DNA of 64,000 nucleotides, taken from positions 2,418,001-2,482,000 of the forward strand of contig NZ_AP022593.1 in NCBI RefSeq assembly GCF_010731815.2, written 5' to 3'. Positions 13,782-23,350 of this stretch are shown piece by piece. The stretch is from Mycolicibacterium arabiense. Lineage in GTDB: Bacteria > Actinomycetota > Actinomycetes > Mycobacteriales > Mycobacteriaceae. Every line of letters begins with the position of its first letter. Within the stretch, counting starts at the first letter, position 1. The translations under genes and the position numbers were made by a program. The notes under the pieces are model-generated. The model searched no databases. It was not told the origin of the DNA and saw only the letters and a program-made list of their open reading frames with translations.

Positions 13782-13816
13782 AGACTGTTAGTCTCGCATC
13801 AAGACGGAATGTCTTG
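13782..13816. promoter_or_regulatory. two candidate TetR operators between the repressor and the MFS gene
   Basis: Two perfect palindromes lie side by side: AGACT-gtt-AGTCT at 13782-13794 and CAAGAC-ggaat-GTCTTG at 13800-13816. Both share the AGAC/GTCT half-site. Their centres are 20 bases apart, about two helical turns, so bound dimers would lie on the same face of the DNA. Confidence 0.6.
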
Positions 13817-13844
13817 AAAATATCCCATCCGGAGGGAGTCGCGC

Positions 13845-15446
13845 GTGGTCGACGCTCTCGCCCGGCCAGATCAGCCTACCGACGCCGCCATGGCCGCCAT
13901 GTCATCTCGGGCCCGCGTCTGGCTGCTGATCGTCGCCTGCCTCGACGTCAGCCTGGTCGTCTCGTCGATGATCGCCCTCAACACCGCGCTCGGTGACATC
14001 GCGGTCGACACCTCCGCCACCCAGACCCAACTCACCTGGGTGGTCGACGGCTACACGCTGGTGCTCGCTTGCCTGCTGCTGCCCGCCGGTGCGGTCGGAG
14101 ACCGGTACGGCCGCCGCGGCGCACTGCAGATCGGCCTTGCGATCTTCGCCGTCGCCTCGTTCGCGCCGGTGATCTTCGACAGCCCAATGCAGATCATCGT
14201 CGCCAGGGCGGTCGCGGGTGCCGGCGCGGCGTTCGTCATGCCCGCCACGCTGTCCCTGCTGACCGCCGCCTACCCGAAGTCGGAGCGCAACAAGGCAGTA
14301 GGCATCTGGGCCGGTGTCGTCGGCTCCGGTGCCGTGCTGGGCTTCCTGGGTTCGGGGCTGCTGCTGAACTTCTTCGCCTGGCAGTCGATCTTCTGGTGCT
14401 TCGCCGGTGCTGCCGCCGTCCTGTTCGTCCTGACCCTCACCGTCTCGTCCTCGCGCGACGAGAACGCCACGCCGCTGGACTGGCGCGGCGCGGCCCTGAT
14501 CGGCGGCGCGGTGGCGGTCTTCGTGTTCGGCGTCGTCGAGGCGCCGGTGCGTGGATGGACCGACCCGCTGGTCTACGGCTGCATGGCCGCGGGCCTCGCG
14601 CTGGCCGCGGCCTTCGCCGTGGTCGAACTGCGCCTGACCCATCCGCTTCTGGACGTCCGGCTGTTCGGCAGGCCGGACTTCGCCACCGGGGCCGTCGGCA
14701 TCACGATCCTGTTCTTCGCCAACTTCGGCTTCTTCTTCGTGTCCATTCAGTACATCCAGCTGGTGATGGGCTACAGCGCGCTGAAGACGGCGGTCGCCAT
14801 CGCCCCGCTGATCGGACCGGTCCTGATCCTCAGCGCGACCAACAACTGGTATCTACCCCGGTTGGGGCTGCGGCTGGTCCTGACCGTGGGACTGATCCTG
14901 ATCGCCGCGGGGCTGATGTCGATGCGCCTGCTCGAGATCGACTCCCCCTACCTGCAGCTCGCATGGCCGTTGCTGGTCATGAGCACCGGCATCGGATTGT
15001 GCACCGCACCAACGACGTCGGCGGTCATGGGTGCGGTACCCGACGAGAAGCAGGGCGTCGCTTCGGCGGTCAACGACGCGACCCGCGAGATCGGCGCCGC
15101 CCTCGGCATCGCGGTGGCCGGCTCGATCCTGGCCGCGCAGTACGGCAACCTGATCGGGTCACGACTCGGCGGTCTGCCCGAGCAGGTGCGGGCGCCCGCG
15201 ACGGACTCACTGGCCCAGGCGCTGGCCGTCGCCGACCAGATGGGACCCTCCGGCGCCCGGCTGGCCGAGATCGCGCAGTCGGCGTTCGTGGAGTCGATGA
15301 ACGCCTCCCTGCTGGTCCTCGCGTCGGTGATCACCGTCGCGGCGGTGCTGGTGGGACTCTGGGCGCCAGGCCGGGACGGCCGTCAACTCAAGGCAGTGCA
15401 GCAGCTCACGCGGCGACGGAACGCTCCGGAACCGGTCAGCGACTGA
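13845..15446 (+). CDS. MFS multidrug-type exporter, DHA2 (14-TM) family
   Basis: A 533-residue membrane protein with about 14 hydrophobic segments. The first loop WVVDGYTLVLACLLLPAG and the motif GDRYGRRGAL are hallmarks of the EmrB/QacA drug:H+ antiporters. It should export an amphipathic drug, lipid or metabolite. The GTG start is preceded by GGAGGGAG with suitable spacing. Divergent transcription from a TetR regulator suggests induction by its substrate. Its end overlaps the convergent mftG gene by 11 bases, so it borders the mycofactocin cluster without being part of that operon. Confidence 0.88.
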   Translation: MVDALARPDQPTDAAMAAMSSRARVWLLIVACLDVSLVVSSMIALNTALGDIAVDTSATQTQLTWVVDGYTLVLACLLLPAGAVGDRYGRRGALQIGLAIFAVASFAPVIFDSPMQIIVARAVAGAGAAFVMPATLSLLTAAYPKSERNKAVGIWAGVVGSGAVLGFLGSGLLLNFFAWQSIFWCFAGAAAVLFVLTLTVSSSRDENATPLDWRGAALIGGAVAVFVFGVVEAPVRGWTDPLVYGCMAAGLALAAAFAVVELRLTHPLLDVRLFGRPDFATGAVGITILFFANFGFFFVSIQYIQLVMGYSALKTAVAIAPLIGPVLILSATNNWYLPRLGLRLVLTVGLILIAAGLMSMRLLEIDSPYLQLAWPLLVMSTGIGLCTAPTTSAVMGAVPDEKQGVASAVNDATREIGAALGIAVAGSILAAQYGNLIGSRLGGLPEQVRAPATDSLAQALAVADQMGPSGARLAEIAQSAFVESMNASLLVLASVITVAAVLVGLWAPGRDGRQLKAVQQLTRRRNAPEPVSD

Positions 15447-16863
15447 CGAATTCGGCTGCGCGGTGGCCGATCATGACGATCGTCGCGTGCGGACCCCGCC
15501 CGGTGATGCTCGGCATCACCGAGCCGTCCACGACCCAGAGCCCCTCGACGCCGCGCACTCGGCACTGCGGGTCGAGCACCGCGTCGTCGTCGAGGCCCAT
15601 CGGTGCCGACCCGCACAGGTGCTGCGACGTCGACCAGAACGATTGCCGCGCCGTGTATCCCGTGCCCGCGAGGTCGTGGGCCAGCTCGGCGCCGGCCTCG
15701 AGTAGGGCGACGTCGGCCGGTTCCGCGTCGTAGCGGTGCTCGATCAGCGGCGGCACGGCGGGGTCGGCGGACACGATGGTGATGACACCCCGCGCCCGGG
15801 GCCGCATCAACGTCACGCCGAGATGTGGGCGATCCTCGGGGTCGTCGCCTGGCCCGCCCGTCATCGCGCCGAAGCCCGTCGTGTACGGCCTGATCTCCAG
15901 ACCGTCCTCGGTCACGAGCACCGCCTCGAGCGGCGGACGCCCTGGGGCGGCGGGCCAGTCGACGGGCAACACCAGTTCGGGGTGGTCGGCGCATCTGGTC
16001 CCGACGGGGAGGTCGGCCACCACGGGCACTCCCGCGTCGGTCAGCGTGCGCGCCGGACCGACACCCGAGAGCATCAGCAGGTGCGCCGATCCGATCGCGC
16101 CCGCGCACAACGCGATTCGGTCGGCGGTTACCAAGACGTCCCCGTCGGGTCCGCGGCACTCGGCGCCGACGACTCTGCCCCGCTCGATGCGCAACCGGGT
16201 GACGTCCGTCCGGTCGAGCACCCGCAGGTTCTGCCGGCCAGCGGCCGGACCGAGGAAGGCGCCGCCGGGGCCCACGCGGGTACCTCGATCGATGTTGAGC
16301 GGAACCGCTCCCACACCGGGCTCCAGTGGTGCGCCGGGTGACGACCCGTTCAGGTCCTCGAGCCAGGGGTAACCGAGTTCGCGCGCGGCATCGACGAAAG
16401 CACGTGCCCCCACTTCGAATTCGTGCACGCGGCGGATCAGCATCGGGCCATCGGTGCCGTGCAGCGGGCCGTCGACGTCGCGGTCGGTCTCGATGGCACG
16501 GAAGTGTGGCAGCACGTCGTCCCAGCTCCACCCGGGCAGCTGCCAGGCGTCGAAGTCCTCGGGCAGTCCGCGGCAGAAGTAGCCACCGTTGACGGCGCCG
16601 GAGCCGCCGACGACGGCGCCTCGCATGATCGTCGTCGAGCGCGGCGGGTGGTCGGTCAGCGTCGTGCGGTACCGGCGGACCACCGAACTGGCGTCGCCGA
16701 TGGGCAGTCGCAGCCCGTCGCTGATCTGCGCCATGACCCGCGGATCGGACGGCCCGGGCCCGGATTCGACGACCACCACGCGGCATTCGGGGTCGGCCGA
16801 GAGTCGTTCGGCCAGAACGCAGCCTGCGCTGCCCGCGCCCACGACGAGCACATCAGCGTGCAA
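15436..16863 (-). CDS. mftG: mycofactocin-associated GMC oxidoreductase
   Basis: A 475-residue glucose-methanol-choline family flavoprotein. The FAD-binding GAGSAGCVLAERL starts at about residue 10, and the C-terminal VDGSVMPSITGRGPHATI carries the GMC signature. In mycobacteria MftG is reported to regenerate oxidised mycofactocin by passing electrons from reduced mycofactocinol toward the respiratory chain. The start is a TTG at 16863 (MHADVLVVG) with GAAGGA nine bases upstream; the next possible start would cut into the FAD motif. It is the last gene of the cluster, 27 bases after mftF. Confidence 0.9.
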   Translation of the reverse strand: MHADVLVVGAGSAGCVLAERLSADPECRVVVVESGPGPSDPRVMAQISDGLRLPIGDASSVVRRYRTTLTDHPPRSTTIMRGAVVGGSGAVNGGYFCRGLPEDFDAWQLPGWSWDDVLPHFRAIETDRDVDGPLHGTDGPMLIRRVHEFEVGARAFVDAARELGYPWLEDLNGSSPGAPLEPGVGAVPLNIDRGTRVGPGGAFLGPAAGRQNLRVLDRTDVTRLRIERGRVVGAECRGPDGDVLVTADRIALCAGAIGSAHLLMLSGVGPARTLTDAGVPVVADLPVGTRCADHPELVLPVDWPAAPGRPPLEAVLVTEDGLEIRPYTTGFGAMTGGPGDDPEDRPHLGVTLMRPRARGVITIVSADPAVPPLIEHRYDAEPADVALLEAGAELAHDLAGTGYTARQSFWSTSQHLCGSAPMGLDDDAVLDPQCRVRGVEGLWVVDGSVMPSITGRGPHATIVMIGHRAAEFVSR

Positions 16864-16890
16864 CGGTGTCGATCCTTCTCGCGTGGATTC

Positions 16891-18303
16891 TCAGGTCCGG
16901 ATCTGCGGCTTGAGAGCGCCGAGGTGACGCTCGCGGACGACGCCCGTCCACAGTCCGAGACCGTAGGCGATGTCGTCGAGACGCTTGAGCAGCAGGTAGC
17001 TCAGCAGCCCCACGCGGTGGGCGTCGCCGTCGGCGTCGGCATGCCTGGTGGCCCAGTCGACGACACCGTCCACCACGGCGGCGACCAGGACCACCTGCCT
17101 GCACCGTTTGAACAGCACGGCGGCGACCAGTGCCAGCGGCCAGTAGTGTCTGCAGATCGCCGACGCCAGCTGCAACGCCGCGGCCCAGAGGCCATGGGCG
17201 GTGACTGCGGCGACCTCCTTGGGCGCAGTGTCGACCGAGCTGAGCGCCTTGGCGATGCGCCGCCCGGTCAGCACGGCCACCAGCGTGGAGGCGAGGTAGC
17301 CGATGCCCGAACCCATGGCGAGCAGCAGCCACGCCAGCAGCGTCCACCCGGAGATCACCAGCGGGGCCGTCTTACCCGGGTGCCGAACGGCCAGCGGTGC
17401 TGCCGACGACCCGTAGAACGCCTTGCGGGTGAACCACTCTCGGAGCTGGGTGCGGTGGTCGTGCCCTACCAGGGCAATCGGCTCGTAGCGCAGTCGGGCA
17501 CCGGCTTCGATGAACCGCCAGCACAGGTCGACGTCCTCGCCCGACTGCAGCGTCTCGTCGAAGCCGCCGACGTCGGCCAGGGTCTGCCGACGGCAGACGA
17601 TTGCGGCGCTCGGCACGTAGGACACCGTGCCGAACGGCACCACGGGCGCCTCCCGCTGGCCGAGGTCCAGCGACGAGCGCACCGACTCGTAGCGCGCGAC
17701 CAGGTTGTCTGGCTCGTGCAGCGCAACGATGCGGGGGGCGACGAGCGCCACGGCGGGGTCGCAGAAGTGCCCCAGCAGCGCCTCGAGCCATCCGCGGCGC
17801 GGCACCACGTCGGAGTCCAGGAAAGCGACCAGGTCGGTACCGCTTGCCTGCAGACCGGTGTTGCGGGCGGCGGCCGGGCCCCTGCTGGTGGGGTGGCGCA
17901 GCACCTGGAGTTCGCACCGCTGCGCGTCGAAGTCCGACGGCCTGATCGGCACGGCCGAGCCGTCGTCCACGACGATCACCCGCATCCCCCGCAACGCCCG
18001 CACCAGCCGCTGGGCCCCGGATGCATTGTCGCGCACCGGAATCACCACTGTGACGTCGCGATGCGACGGGCCCGACGCGGGCCGGGGGTGCGCAACGGTG
18101 GCGTCGAGGAGCGTGCGTGCCAGCTGGGCGCTCTGCGCATCGTGCACCTCGAGCCTGCCACCTCGGAGCATGGTCTGGGCGGCCGGGGCCAGCCGCAACA
18201 GTCGTGTGGGGGAACCCCCGAGCAGCGCCGCACCGGAACCGAGCACCTTGACACGCCGATCCACCTGTACCGCGAAGCCGTCGGGCAGGCGCGGCCCCGT
18301 CAC
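16891..18303 (-). CDS. mftF: mycofactocin glycosyltransferase
   Basis: This 470-residue family 2 glycosyltransferase has the nucleotide-sugar motifs VIPVRDN, IVVDDGS and AFLDSDVVP, the acceptor-side [10 protein letters not shown] and hydrophobic C-terminal segments. MftF decorates mycofactocin with a chain of beta-1,4-glucose units. The start chosen is the GTG at 18303, which forms a GTGA overlap with the mftE stop; a longer reading to 18333 would overlap mftE without support. The overlap implies coupled translation with mftE. Confidence 0.92.
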   Translation of the reverse strand: MTGPRLPDGFAVQVDRRVKVLGSGAALLGGSPTRLLRLAPAAQTMLRGGRLEVHDAQSAQLARTLLDATVAHPRPASGPSHRDVTVVIPVRDNASGAQRLVRALRGMRVIVVDDGSAVPIRPSDFDAQRCELQVLRHPTSRGPAAARNTGLQASGTDLVAFLDSDVVPRRGWLEALLGHFCDPAVALVAPRIVALHEPDNLVARYESVRSSLDLGQREAPVVPFGTVSYVPSAAIVCRRQTLADVGGFDETLQSGEDVDLCWRFIEAGARLRYEPIALVGHDHRTQLREWFTRKAFYGSSAAPLAVRHPGKTAPLVISGWTLLAWLLLAMGSGIGYLASTLVAVLTGRRIAKALSSVDTAPKEVAAVTAHGLWAAALQLASAICRHYWPLALVAAVLFKRCRQVVLVAAVVDGVVDWATRHADADGDAHRVGLLSYLLLKRLDDIAYGLGLWTGVVRERHLGALKPQIRT

Positions 18304-19031
18304 CTCAGCATCCCGTCGGGCCGCGGAGCCCACGCGGATATGGCGGCGACGGCGCCGTTCACCATCTCCCCCAGCAACGTCTCACCGTCGGCGGCGGTGG
18401 CGGTGGTCGGGTCGCCGAGCACTCCGACGGGACTCACCGCGGCGATGCCGCCCTCCCGCATCCGGGGCAGCAGTTCGGCCAGTGGCGCGCCGTTTCCGGC
18501 AACGCGTTCGTCGAGCCACACGTCTTCCGGCGAAATATGTAGCAATACAGACGTTTCGGTATGGCCCGCGTGGGCATCGCCGCCGCGGACGGTGCACGAG
18601 CACCAGGCGGCATCGCGCCCTTCGTCGCGCAGCAAACCCACCGCCTCCCGCAGCGCCGCGACGTTGCCGCCGTGGCCGTTGACGAACACCACGCGCGAGG
18701 CCCACTGACACGCCGACCGGCCGAATTCCAGGAGCAGAAGTCGCAGCGCAGCCGTACCGATGGAGATGGTGCCCGGGAAGTCCTGGTGCTCACCACTGGA
18801 GCCGTAGCTCACGGCAGGCGCGAGCGTCCAGTCGCCCGGCAGCCGGCCAGCAACCGCCGTAGCCACGGCAACGGCGATGCGGGTGTCGGTGTCGAGTGGC
18901 AGGTGTGGCCCATGCTGCTCCAGCGCACCAATGGGAACGATCAACGCGGGCGACAGATTGCTCAGCTGCCTCGACGTCGAGTTCCCAAGCCCCCCGGGTA
19001 AAGCCACCCGCCGATGGTAGGCCGAATTCAC
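18300..19031 (-). CDS. mftE: mycofactocin precursor peptide peptidase (creatininase family)
   Basis: A creatininase-fold metallopeptidase. [15 protein letters not shown] and VFVNGHGGN supply the expected metal ligands, and the HAGHTETS segment follows. MftE releases the C-terminal Val-Tyr dipeptide from MftA after MftC has modified it. The listed start is a GTG (NSAYHRRV) giving 243 residues. The frame stays open to a GTG at 19076, which would add 15 residues and has GAG just upstream. Members known to me begin near NSxYHRR, so the shorter form is preferred. It lies 127 bases after mftD and overlaps mftF by 4. Confidence 0.9.
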   Translation of the reverse strand: MNSAYHRRVALPGGLGNSTSRQLSNLSPALIVPIGALEQHGPHLPLDTDTRIAVAVATAVAGRLPGDWTLAPAVSYGSSGEHQDFPGTISIGTAALRLLLLEFGRSACQWASRVVFVNGHGGNVAALREAVGLLRDEGRDAAWCSCTVRGGDAHAGHTETSVLLHISPEDVWLDERVAGNGAPLAELLPRMREGGIAAVSPVGVLGDPTTATAADGETLLGEMVNGAVAAISAWAPRPDGMLR

Positions 19032-19158
19032 CTGCCGTGCGCCGATTGTTGGCGTATGAACTGCATCCATCTTCACCTCGGGCGCGTCGGCACCCGATGG
19101 GCCATCACGTCAGCCCCGTGAGCCACGCCAGCCCCAATCGGGTGCGACGGCGCCGAGG

Positions 19159-20334
19159 TCAGGCTCCGAGCGTGCGAGTGAATCCCTCGGGTACCAGGAT
19201 GTCGTCCGGCGTGAGGTCGTGGATCGAGGAGTGACCCATGCCCATGAGCGCCGAGTCGATTCCGCCGCGCAGGATGTCCAACACGTTCTCGACGCCGGCC
19301 TGACCGTTGGCCGCCAGACCCCACAGGTAGGCCCGGCCGATCATCACCGCGCGGGCGCCGAGCGCTACGGCCTTGACCACGTCGCTGCCGCGTCGGATGC
19401 CGCCGTCCAGCAACACCTCGACCTGATCGCCCACCGCTGCCGCGACGGCAGGTAGGCAACGGATCGCCGCCGGGGTGCCGTCGAGGTTGTTGCCGCCGTG
19501 ATTGGACACCGAGATCGCCGAAACGCCCGCGTCCACAGCACGTTTCGCGTCGTCGACCCGGACGATCCCCTTCATCATGAACGGGCCGTCCCACCGCTCG
19601 CGCAGCCACGCGATGTCCTCCCAGGTCGGAGGCGGCGTGCCCATCCACTCGCCGTAGGCCTCGAAGAACGCAGGTCCGGGCTCTCCGCGCCGTCCCTGGT
19701 TGGGAACCCGCAGGTCGGGCGGGCTCAGGGTCTTGCCGAAGTCCCAGAGCCATCGGGGCTTGGTGAGCACCTCCGGCGACATCTTGATCATGGTGCGCAG
19801 GTTCATCTGCTCGGGGATCTTCGGGCTGCCCCAGTCGCGGCCGTGCGAGAAGCTCCAGTCGGTCGTGGTGATCAGACCCACCGCGCCGGCCTCCTTGGCG
19901 CGCTGCGCGCGTTCCAGGATCGCCTCGCGACCGCCGAGCCAGTAGATCTGGAAGAAGACCTTGCCGTTGACCGCCACCACCTCTTCGATGGGCTTGCTGG
20001 CGAACGAGGACAGTCCCATGGCCGTGCCACGCGCCGCGGCTGCGCGCGCGACGGCCACCTCACCCTCGGGATCCACCGCCTGCACGCCGGTCGGCGAGAT
20101 GATCACCGGCATCGAGATCTCTTGTCCCATCACCGTTGTCGTCAGGTCCCGCTTCTCCGCAGCACCGACCACGTGCGGGGCGAAGCCGAGTTCGGAGAAC
20201 GACTCGACGTTGTCGGAGACGGTCAAGCCCTTCTCGCTCGCGGAGATCAGCGACGAGTAGACGGACTTGGGCAGACGCTTCTTCGCGCGTTGCTGCGCGA
20301 TCGCCACGGTTTCGAACCAGATGTCACGGGCCAT
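19159..20334 (-). CDS. mftD: mycofactocin biosynthesis FMN-dependent oxidase
   Basis: This 391-residue enzyme of the lactate oxidase/glycolate oxidase FMN family includes VLLDGGIRRGSDVVKAVALGA, VSNHGGNNLDGTPA and TTTDWSFSHGRD. MftD deaminates the AHDP intermediate to give the redox-active alpha-keto amide of premycofactocin. The start is the ATG at 20334 (ARDIWFETVAIAQ), one base after the mftC stop; the frame extends further upstream but would run through mftC. Length and flavin/substrate residues look normal. Confidence 0.93.
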   Translation of the reverse strand: MARDIWFETVAIAQQRAKKRLPKSVYSSLISASEKGLTVSDNVESFSELGFAPHVVGAAEKRDLTTTVMGQEISMPVIISPTGVQAVDPEGEVAVARAAAARGTAMGLSSFASKPIEEVVAVNGKVFFQIYWLGGREAILERAQRAKEAGAVGLITTTDWSFSHGRDWGSPKIPEQMNLRTMIKMSPEVLTKPRWLWDFGKTLSPPDLRVPNQGRRGEPGPAFFEAYGEWMGTPPPTWEDIAWLRERWDGPFMMKGIVRVDDAKRAVDAGVSAISVSNHGGNNLDGTPAAIRCLPAVAAAVGDQVEVLLDGGIRRGSDVVKAVALGARAVMIGRAYLWGLAANGQAGVENVLDILRGGIDSALMGMGHSSIHDLTPDDILVPEGFTRTLGA

Positions 20335-20335
20335 G

Positions 20336-21553
20336 TCAGACGGGACTTTCGTTGCAGTACGACTTGGGGGGCGCCGACGGTGGAACGACCAGCAGTTTGA
20401 GCGGGATCGGACCCTTGCGGCCACCGGATCGGGAATGGTCGACACTCGACTTCGGCTTGCTGCGTTCGGCCGCGAGCGCGGGCTCGCCGTAACCCTGCAC
20501 GCACTCCGGGTCGGGCCCGTCCAGCGGCAGACCGGTGAAGAACTTGGCCGCCATGCATCCGCCGCGGCACGCGTCGTAGTGGCCGCATCCGCTGCACGCA
20601 CCGGCCGACTGCGGTTCGCGCAGCTCGTTGAACAGCTGCGAGTTCTGCCAGACGTCCTGAAAACCATTGCTGGTGAGGATGTTTCCGGCCAGGAACTTCT
20701 CGTGGATGGCGAACGGGCAGGCGTAGACGTCGCCGACCGGGTCGATCAGGCACACCACGCGGCCTGCGCCGCACAGGTTGAGCCCGGCCAGTGCGCCGGG
20801 CTCGCCGAGGCCGGACAGGTGGAAGAACGAGTCGCCGGTGAGGACGCCTTCACCGCGGGCGACCAGCCAGTCGTAGAGCTGAACCTGCTGCGCGGCGGTG
20901 GGGTGCAGTTCGTCCCACACGTCGGCGCCGCGGCCCGACGGCCGCAGGCGGGTGATGCGCAGGGTCGCGCCGTACCGGTCTGCGAGATCCTTGAAGTCGT
21001 CGAGCTGGTCGACGTTGTGCCGCGTGACGACCACCGAGATCTTGGCGTCGCGGAAACCCGCGGCGGCGAGGTTCTCCAGCGCGCGGATCGCCATCGCGAA
21101 CGAACCGGGTCCGCGCACCTCGTCGTTGACCTCTGCGGTCGCGCCGTCGAGCGAGATCTGCACGTCGACGTAGTCACTGGCTGCCAGCTTCGCCGCGACC
21201 TCGGGCGTGATGCGAACCCCGTTGGTGGAGAACTTGACGCCCACGTGATGCTCGGTCGCGTAGTCGACGAGTTCCCAGAAGTCCGATCGCACAGTGGGTT
21301 CGCCGCCGCCGATGTTCACGTAGAACACCTGCATGCGCTCGAGTTCGTCGATCACGTCCTTGCACTGCTGCGTGCTCAGCTCTCGGGGGTCGCGCTTGCC
21401 CGATGCGGACAGGCAGTGCACGCACGACAGGTTGCACGCGTAGGTCAATTCCCACGTGAGACATATCGGCGCGTCGAGACCCTTCTCGAACTGGTCGACG
21501 AGCCGGGGCACGTGCTGTATCGCCGGGGCGGGCGCCGATTCAACGGTGGTCAT
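20336..21553 (-). CDS. mftC: mycofactocin radical SAM maturase
   Basis: A 405-residue radical SAM enzyme. The cluster motif CNLSCVHC supplies C40, C44 and C47. A Cys-rich SPASM region near the C terminus (CPFAIHEKF and SGCGHYDACRGGC) should hold auxiliary clusters. MftC decarboxylates the C-terminal tyrosine of MftA and then forms a carbon-carbon bond to the neighbouring valine. Its ATG overlaps the mftB stop (ATGA), matching the need for the two proteins to work together. Confidence 0.95.
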   Translation of the reverse strand: MTTVESAPAPAIQHVPRLVDQFEKGLDAPICLTWELTYACNLSCVHCLSASGKRDPRELSTQQCKDVIDELERMQVFYVNIGGGEPTVRSDFWELVDYATEHHVGVKFSTNGVRITPEVAAKLAASDYVDVQISLDGATAEVNDEVRGPGSFAMAIRALENLAAAGFRDAKISVVVTRHNVDQLDDFKDLADRYGATLRITRLRPSGRGADVWDELHPTAAQQVQLYDWLVARGEGVLTGDSFFHLSGLGEPGALAGLNLCGAGRVVCLIDPVGDVYACPFAIHEKFLAGNILTSNGFQDVWQNSQLFNELREPQSAGACSGCGHYDACRGGCMAAKFFTGLPLDGPDPECVQGYGEPALAAERSKPKSSVDHSRSGGRKGPIPLKLLVVPPSAPPKSYCNESPV

Positions 21554-21897
21554 GAAGTCTCCTTGGGGACCAGCATCTTGGACTGGACGAGCACGCCCAG
21601 CGCGTGCACGTAAGGCGCCTGCTGGTCGTCGTCGATGCCGGCGGCACGCAGGGCTGCGCGCGCGTCGGGATGATCACCCAGCGCGTTGACCACCTCGACG
21701 ATCTTCCGGTTCTTGAGGAACGAAAGCTTGCGGGTGCCAAAGTGATACAGCAACGCCCCGAACGGCTCGGGCCGCACTGCCACCTGGTGGTGCAGCCGCC
21801 AGCCGGCGTCGGGATCGAACCGCGGCGCGGGGACCACCGGGCCGTCGGGCACGGTCGACTCCGACCCCGACTCGAAGGCCGCGGTGGACGCCGACAT
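21550..21897 (-). CDS. mftB: mycofactocin peptide chaperone
   Basis: This 115-residue protein is of the PqqD-like RiPP recognition element type. It binds the MftA leader and presents it to MftC. Its middle part (HHQVAVRPEPFGALLYHFGTRK) and the following RKIVEVVNAL helix fit the family. The ATG at 21897 is two bases after the mftA stop; an in-frame codon at 21915 would overlap mftA and is less likely. It overlaps mftC by 4 bases. Confidence 0.93.
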   Translation of the reverse strand: MSASTAAFESGSESTVPDGPVVPAPRFDPDAGWRLHHQVAVRPEPFGALLYHFGTRKLSFLKNRKIVEVVNALGDHPDARAALRAAGIDDDQQAPYVHALGVLVQSKMLVPKETS

Positions 21898-21899
21898 GG

Positions 21900-22007
21900 T
21901 CAGTAGACCCCGCACATGCCGTCGATCGACACCTCTTCGACGAGGCTCTCGGTGACGAGTTCATCCTGGACGTGATCTTGCACGGATGCCTGCTGCGCCT
22001 GCTCCAT
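21900..22007 (-). CDS. mftA: mycofactocin precursor peptide
   Basis: This 35-residue peptide ends in IDGMCGVY, the invariant mycofactocin core whose final Val-Tyr becomes the cofactor. The N-terminal part is an acidic, Gln-rich leader recognised by MftB. The start is the ATG at 22007, preceded by AAAGG with an 8-base spacer. It opens the mftABCDEFG operon, and the palindrome at 22041-22058 lies over its likely transcription start. A longer in-frame reading upstream has no support. Confidence 0.96.
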   Translation of the reverse strand: MEQAQQASVQDHVQDELVTESLVEEVSIDGMCGVY

Positions 22008-22040
22008 GATGTGTACCTTTCGCGTCGTGGGTCTCGTCGA

Positions 22041-22063
22041 TTGTGACCCAGGTCGCAAGAATA
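22041..22063 (-). promoter_or_regulatory. mftA promoter and candidate MftR operator
   Basis: The palindrome TTGTGACC-ca-GGTCGCAA (22041-22058) has one mismatched pair in 8-base arms. On the minus strand a -10-like TATTCT (22058-22063) with TTCCGT 17 bases further upstream would start transcription near 22051, inside the palindrome. This placement fits a repressor that blocks the start site. MftR of M. smegmatis is known to repress the mft genes and to respond to long-chain acyl-CoA; the site itself is inferred here. Confidence 0.6.
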
Positions 22064-22096
22064 TGGCATCGAGTGCCGAAACGGAAGGGCGAATTC

Positions 22097-22723
22097 GTGG
22101 CGAATGCATCCGAACGCCGGGCCCCCGCTGCCGGCGACGTCGCGCCGCGCGTGGGCAGGCGCCGCTCGACCACGCAGGATCACATCGCCGACGTAGCGCT
22201 CGATCTATTCGCCGAACGCGGGTTCGACGAGGTCAGCGTCGACGACGTGGCCCAGGCCGCGGGCATCGCGCGCCGCACCCTGTTCCGCTACTACCCCTCC
22301 AAGAACGCCATCCCGTGGGGCGACTTCGACGCCCACCTCGGTCACCTGCGCGATCTGCTCGACGCCGTCCCGGACGACGTTCCCCTACGGGCCGCCCTGC
22401 GCTCGGCGTTGTTGGCCTTCAACGAGTTCGACGACGCGGAGACGGCACGGCACCGGCAGCGGATGCGGGTGATCCTCGAGACCGACGCCCTGCAGGCGCA
22501 CTCGATGACGATGTACGCGGGATGGCGCACCGTCGTCGCGGCGTTCGTCGCCCGCAGGCTCGACGCACGGGTCGCCGACCTGGTCCCGCAGACCGTGGCG
22601 TGGACGATGCTCGGGGTCGCGCTGGCGGCGTACGGGCACTGGCTGGCCGACGAGTCGGCATCCCTGCCCGGCGCACTGACCGCCGCCTTCGACACCGTCA
22701 GCGCGGGCCTCGGCGACCTGTGA
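22097..22723 (+). CDS. mftR: mycofactocin system TetR regulator
   Basis: A TetR regulator of 208 residues from the preferred GTG at 22097. The helix-turn-helix [21 protein letters not shown] is in the N-terminal domain, followed by [19 protein letters not shown], typical of MftR. It is transcribed divergently from mftA. An ATG at 22043 in the same frame would make 226 residues but would place coding sequence on the operator. The GTG has GGAAGGG about 7 bases upstream. It should repress the mft operon and its own gene. Confidence 0.88.
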   Translation: MANASERRAPAAGDVAPRVGRRRSTTQDHIADVALDLFAERGFDEVSVDDVAQAAGIARRTLFRYYPSKNAIPWGDFDAHLGHLRDLLDAVPDDVPLRAALRSALLAFNEFDDAETARHRQRMRVILETDALQAHSMTMYAGWRTVVAAFVARRLDARVADLVPQTVAWTMLGVALAAYGHWLADESASLPGALTAAFDTVSAGLGDL

Positions 22724-22816
22724 CTTCGGCGCGCCGATCCGCAGTGGGCGCGGACTCGCGCGCCGAATTCGCGAATGGGGCGTCGGAGTTCGGGCCCCAA
22801 CGGCGACGATGAGGGT

Positions 22817-23350
22817 GTGAGCAACGAAGCGGAAGGCTACGACGCCCCCCGTGCCTTGCTGACGCTGTACGACGAGGCGCTCCCATCGGTGTACGGGTAC
22901 TTCGTACGCAGGTGCGCCGACCGGGCGACGGCCGAGGATCTGACGTCGGACACGTTCCTCGCGGCGATGGACGCCGCGCGGAAGTGGAGCGCACGCAGTG
23001 ACGAGGCGCCGCCGCCGATCACGGTGCCGTGGCTCATCGGCGTGGCACGCCACAAGTTGGCCGACCACTATCGCCGCAGGCACGACCGCTTCACCGACCC
23101 CGTCGCCGAACTGCCCGAGCCCGACGGCGAGGACCGGTGGGACGCCGAGGTCGACCGCATCGTCGCCGAGAGCGTGCTCGCCCGGTTGCCCGAGCACCAC
23201 CGCACGGTGCTCGCGCTGCGCTACATGGACGACCGCTCGGTGCCGGAGTGCGCCGAGCTGATCGGCCGCACCGTGCATGCCACCGAGGCACTGCTGGTGC
23301 GCGCCCGACGCGCCTTCAAGAAGCACTACCCGGAAGGAGGGGCGCGATGA
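22817..23350 (+). CDS. ECF-like sigma-70 family sigma factor
   Basis: A 177-residue two-domain sigma factor. Region 2 covers YGYFVRRCADRATAEDLTSDTF, and region 4 covers LPEHHRTVLALRYMDDRSVPECAELI with the recognition helix beyond. Regions 1 and 3 are absent, as in ECF factors. The chosen GTG at 22817 avoids an N-terminal extension that lacks a domain. The stop overlaps the next start (ATGA), so it is translated together with the triple-VOC protein, which takes the place usually held by an anti-sigma factor. Target promoters are unknown. Confidence 0.85.
   Translation: MSNEAEGYDAPRALLTLYDEALPSVYGYFVRRCADRATAEDLTSDTFLAAMDAARKWSARSDEAPPPITVPWLIGVARHKLADHYRRRHDRFTDPVAELPEPDGEDRWDAEVDRIVAESVLARLPEHHRTVLALRYMDDRSVPECAELIGRTVHATEALLVRARRAFKKHYPEGGAR

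Noticed and set aside
22043..22096. The longer N terminus of MftR from ATG 22043
   Set aside because: It would place codons over the mftA promoter and palindrome, and the added residues precede the usual TetR start; the GTG at 22097 has a good ribosome-binding site.
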